A DNA stretch of 64,000 nucleotides. Origin: Aquila chrysaetos chrysaetos. Taxonomy: Eukaryota; Chordata; Aves; Accipitriformes; Accipitridae. Below are positions 62,920 through 64,000 of this stretch, piece by piece. The position numbers and the translations under genes are program-made. A model generated the notes under the pieces. That model did no database searches. It saw only the letters and a program-made list of their open reading frames with translations, and was not told the DNA's origin. The first letter of the stretch is position 1. The number at the start of each line of letters is the position of its first letter. The DNA lies in contig NC_044010.1 in NCBI RefSeq assembly GCF_900496995.4, positions 3,286,001-3,350,000 on the forward strand, in the 5' to 3' direction.

Positions 62920-64000
62920 AAGAAATACCATGCTGGATCAGGTCAGTAGTTCACGTAGCCAAATATGTGGTCTTCAACAGTGGCAGTGACATTGCTATTT
63001 AGGGAGATCATGTGACCATGGCCACTCTGTGACTCACTGTCCTCCTACTGTTCTAGCATTCAGTCATCAGACTGGCAGCATTAGAGGCTACATCCTTGTC
63101 TGTTCCCCTTAGTATCTGCTCATGATCCTGAGAAAACAGATTCCCAAAGTTCCTTGCCAGCAATGTTGATCTTATCTACTGTCATCAGGTTTTTGTAAGC
63201 TTTGGATGTATTACACCCTCCCACCCCTCATCATCTTGCATCCAAACTGAAGAGCCCTAGCCTCTTCAGTCTTTTCTCCCAAGACAGCTGCTCTTTTTAA
63301 TCCTTTAATTGTCCTTTTCTATACCTTTGTGAATTCTGCTCTGCCCTGCTTGTATGCCGTTCTTGTCTCCACAGCTTGATTCTTAAGATTGCAGTGCACT
63401 GTCTTTACATAGCAGCAAAATTACTTTCTGCCTTGTTCTGAGTTCCTTCCTGTTGATGTCCAATATCTAGATGACATTTTCAGCAAGTGTTGCACATTGA
63501 GCCAGTAATTTCAGAGGACTGTCAATGACAACTCCAAGATCACTTTTTTGAATTGTAAACTCCAGCTATAAATTCAGCATGGAAGCACAACTTAGCTTAT
63601 TTTTTTTTCCTCATATGTATTGTCTTAGATCTGCCTGCATTGACGCTCATCTACCACACTTTTTCCTTATTCAGTTTAGTGAGGTCCTTCCAGAGTTCAT
63701 AGTCATTGCTGTTGCAGCTGGCTGACCTGGAAAAGCTTAGCTTTATCTGCAGACTTGGAGAATTTCACTGTGCACTTCTTTCCAGGTCACTGAAGATGTT
63801 GAATAGAAGAAGGACTCCTAGCAATGCTGACAGGTCAGCTCCTCTATTGACTCTTCTCCATAGTGGAAAGTTGACTATTAAGTCTTACCCTTGGTTCCTT
63901 GTCTTTAGCCAGCTTTCTGGCCATAAATGGACCTTTCGTCTATAACCAGGCAACTTGACTTCTTGCCATAGACTGTTAAAGCAGCAGCCTGGGGTTTTTG
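62920..64000 (-). mobile_element. ancient CR1-type LINE remnant, antisense, running off the window
   Basis: On the minus strand, 63690-63800 still reads like the reverse-transcriptase core region (KFSKSADKAKLF in place of KFADDTKLF). The block at 63490-63540 reads VIDSPLKLLAQCATLAEN, similar to the following segment of the ORF. On the + strand, CCAAACTGAAGAGCCCTAGCC (63241) and ATGCTGGATCAGGTCAGTAG (62931) match phrases of an old amniote repeat as I remember it. It is heavily mutated, and the element continues beyond 64000. Confidence 0.75.

Overview
This is a stretch of vertebrate nuclear DNA, almost certainly from a bird. The genes have spliced exons with GT/AG borders. The only abundant interspersed repeats are CR1 LINEs, including a copy with the typical avian 3' end (tandem ATTCTATG-type octamers). 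No mammalian Alu, L1 or B elements were seen. Repeats are sparse. The two recognisable genes, GPR156 and GSK3B, lie next to each other in the same orientation, as they do in human (from memory of the human map). I cannot name the species.

Layout. Positions 1-4510 hold the 3' end of GPR156 on the + strand: three coding exons (333-569, 2391-2549, 3180-4361) covering TM5/6/7, the coiled coil and the whole cytoplasmic tail, then a short 3' UTR with an AATAAA signal. The upstream GPR156 exons are outside the window. About 4.5-24.8 kb is intergenic. It contains a fairly young CR1 3' end (6775-7413), a 1.7-kb antisense CR1 with a ruined reverse transcriptase (16342-18040), two ancient antisense CR1 remnants, homopolymer runs, and long stretches in which I recognise nothing. 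About 24.8-27.4 kb is a CpG island with the GSK3B promoter, a long GC-rich 5' UTR and coding exon 1 (27036-27123). From 27124 to the end is AT-richer sequence that I read as GSK3B intron 1. It holds several CR1 remnants and poly-T tracts, and exon 2 was not found.

The two genes are neighbours, not a functional unit. GPR156 is an orphan class C receptor related to GABA-B receptors. GSK3B is the Wnt, insulin and cell-polarity kinase. The most interesting material is in the GSK3B promoter and leader: a perfect 72-bp spacerless palindrome, eight CCAAT boxes in 373 bp (the last four spaced 45, 44 and 43 bp), a DR3 nuclear-receptor-like element, up to six small upstream ORFs (two overlapping as ATGA), a 104-nt pure purine tract, and an AUG-less open frame of 139 codons in frame with the GSK3B start. 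In GPR156, the last exon contains a 264-nt in-frame segment with good splice-site signals at both ends (an exitron candidate). I found no microbial-type system, CRISPR array or RNA gene.
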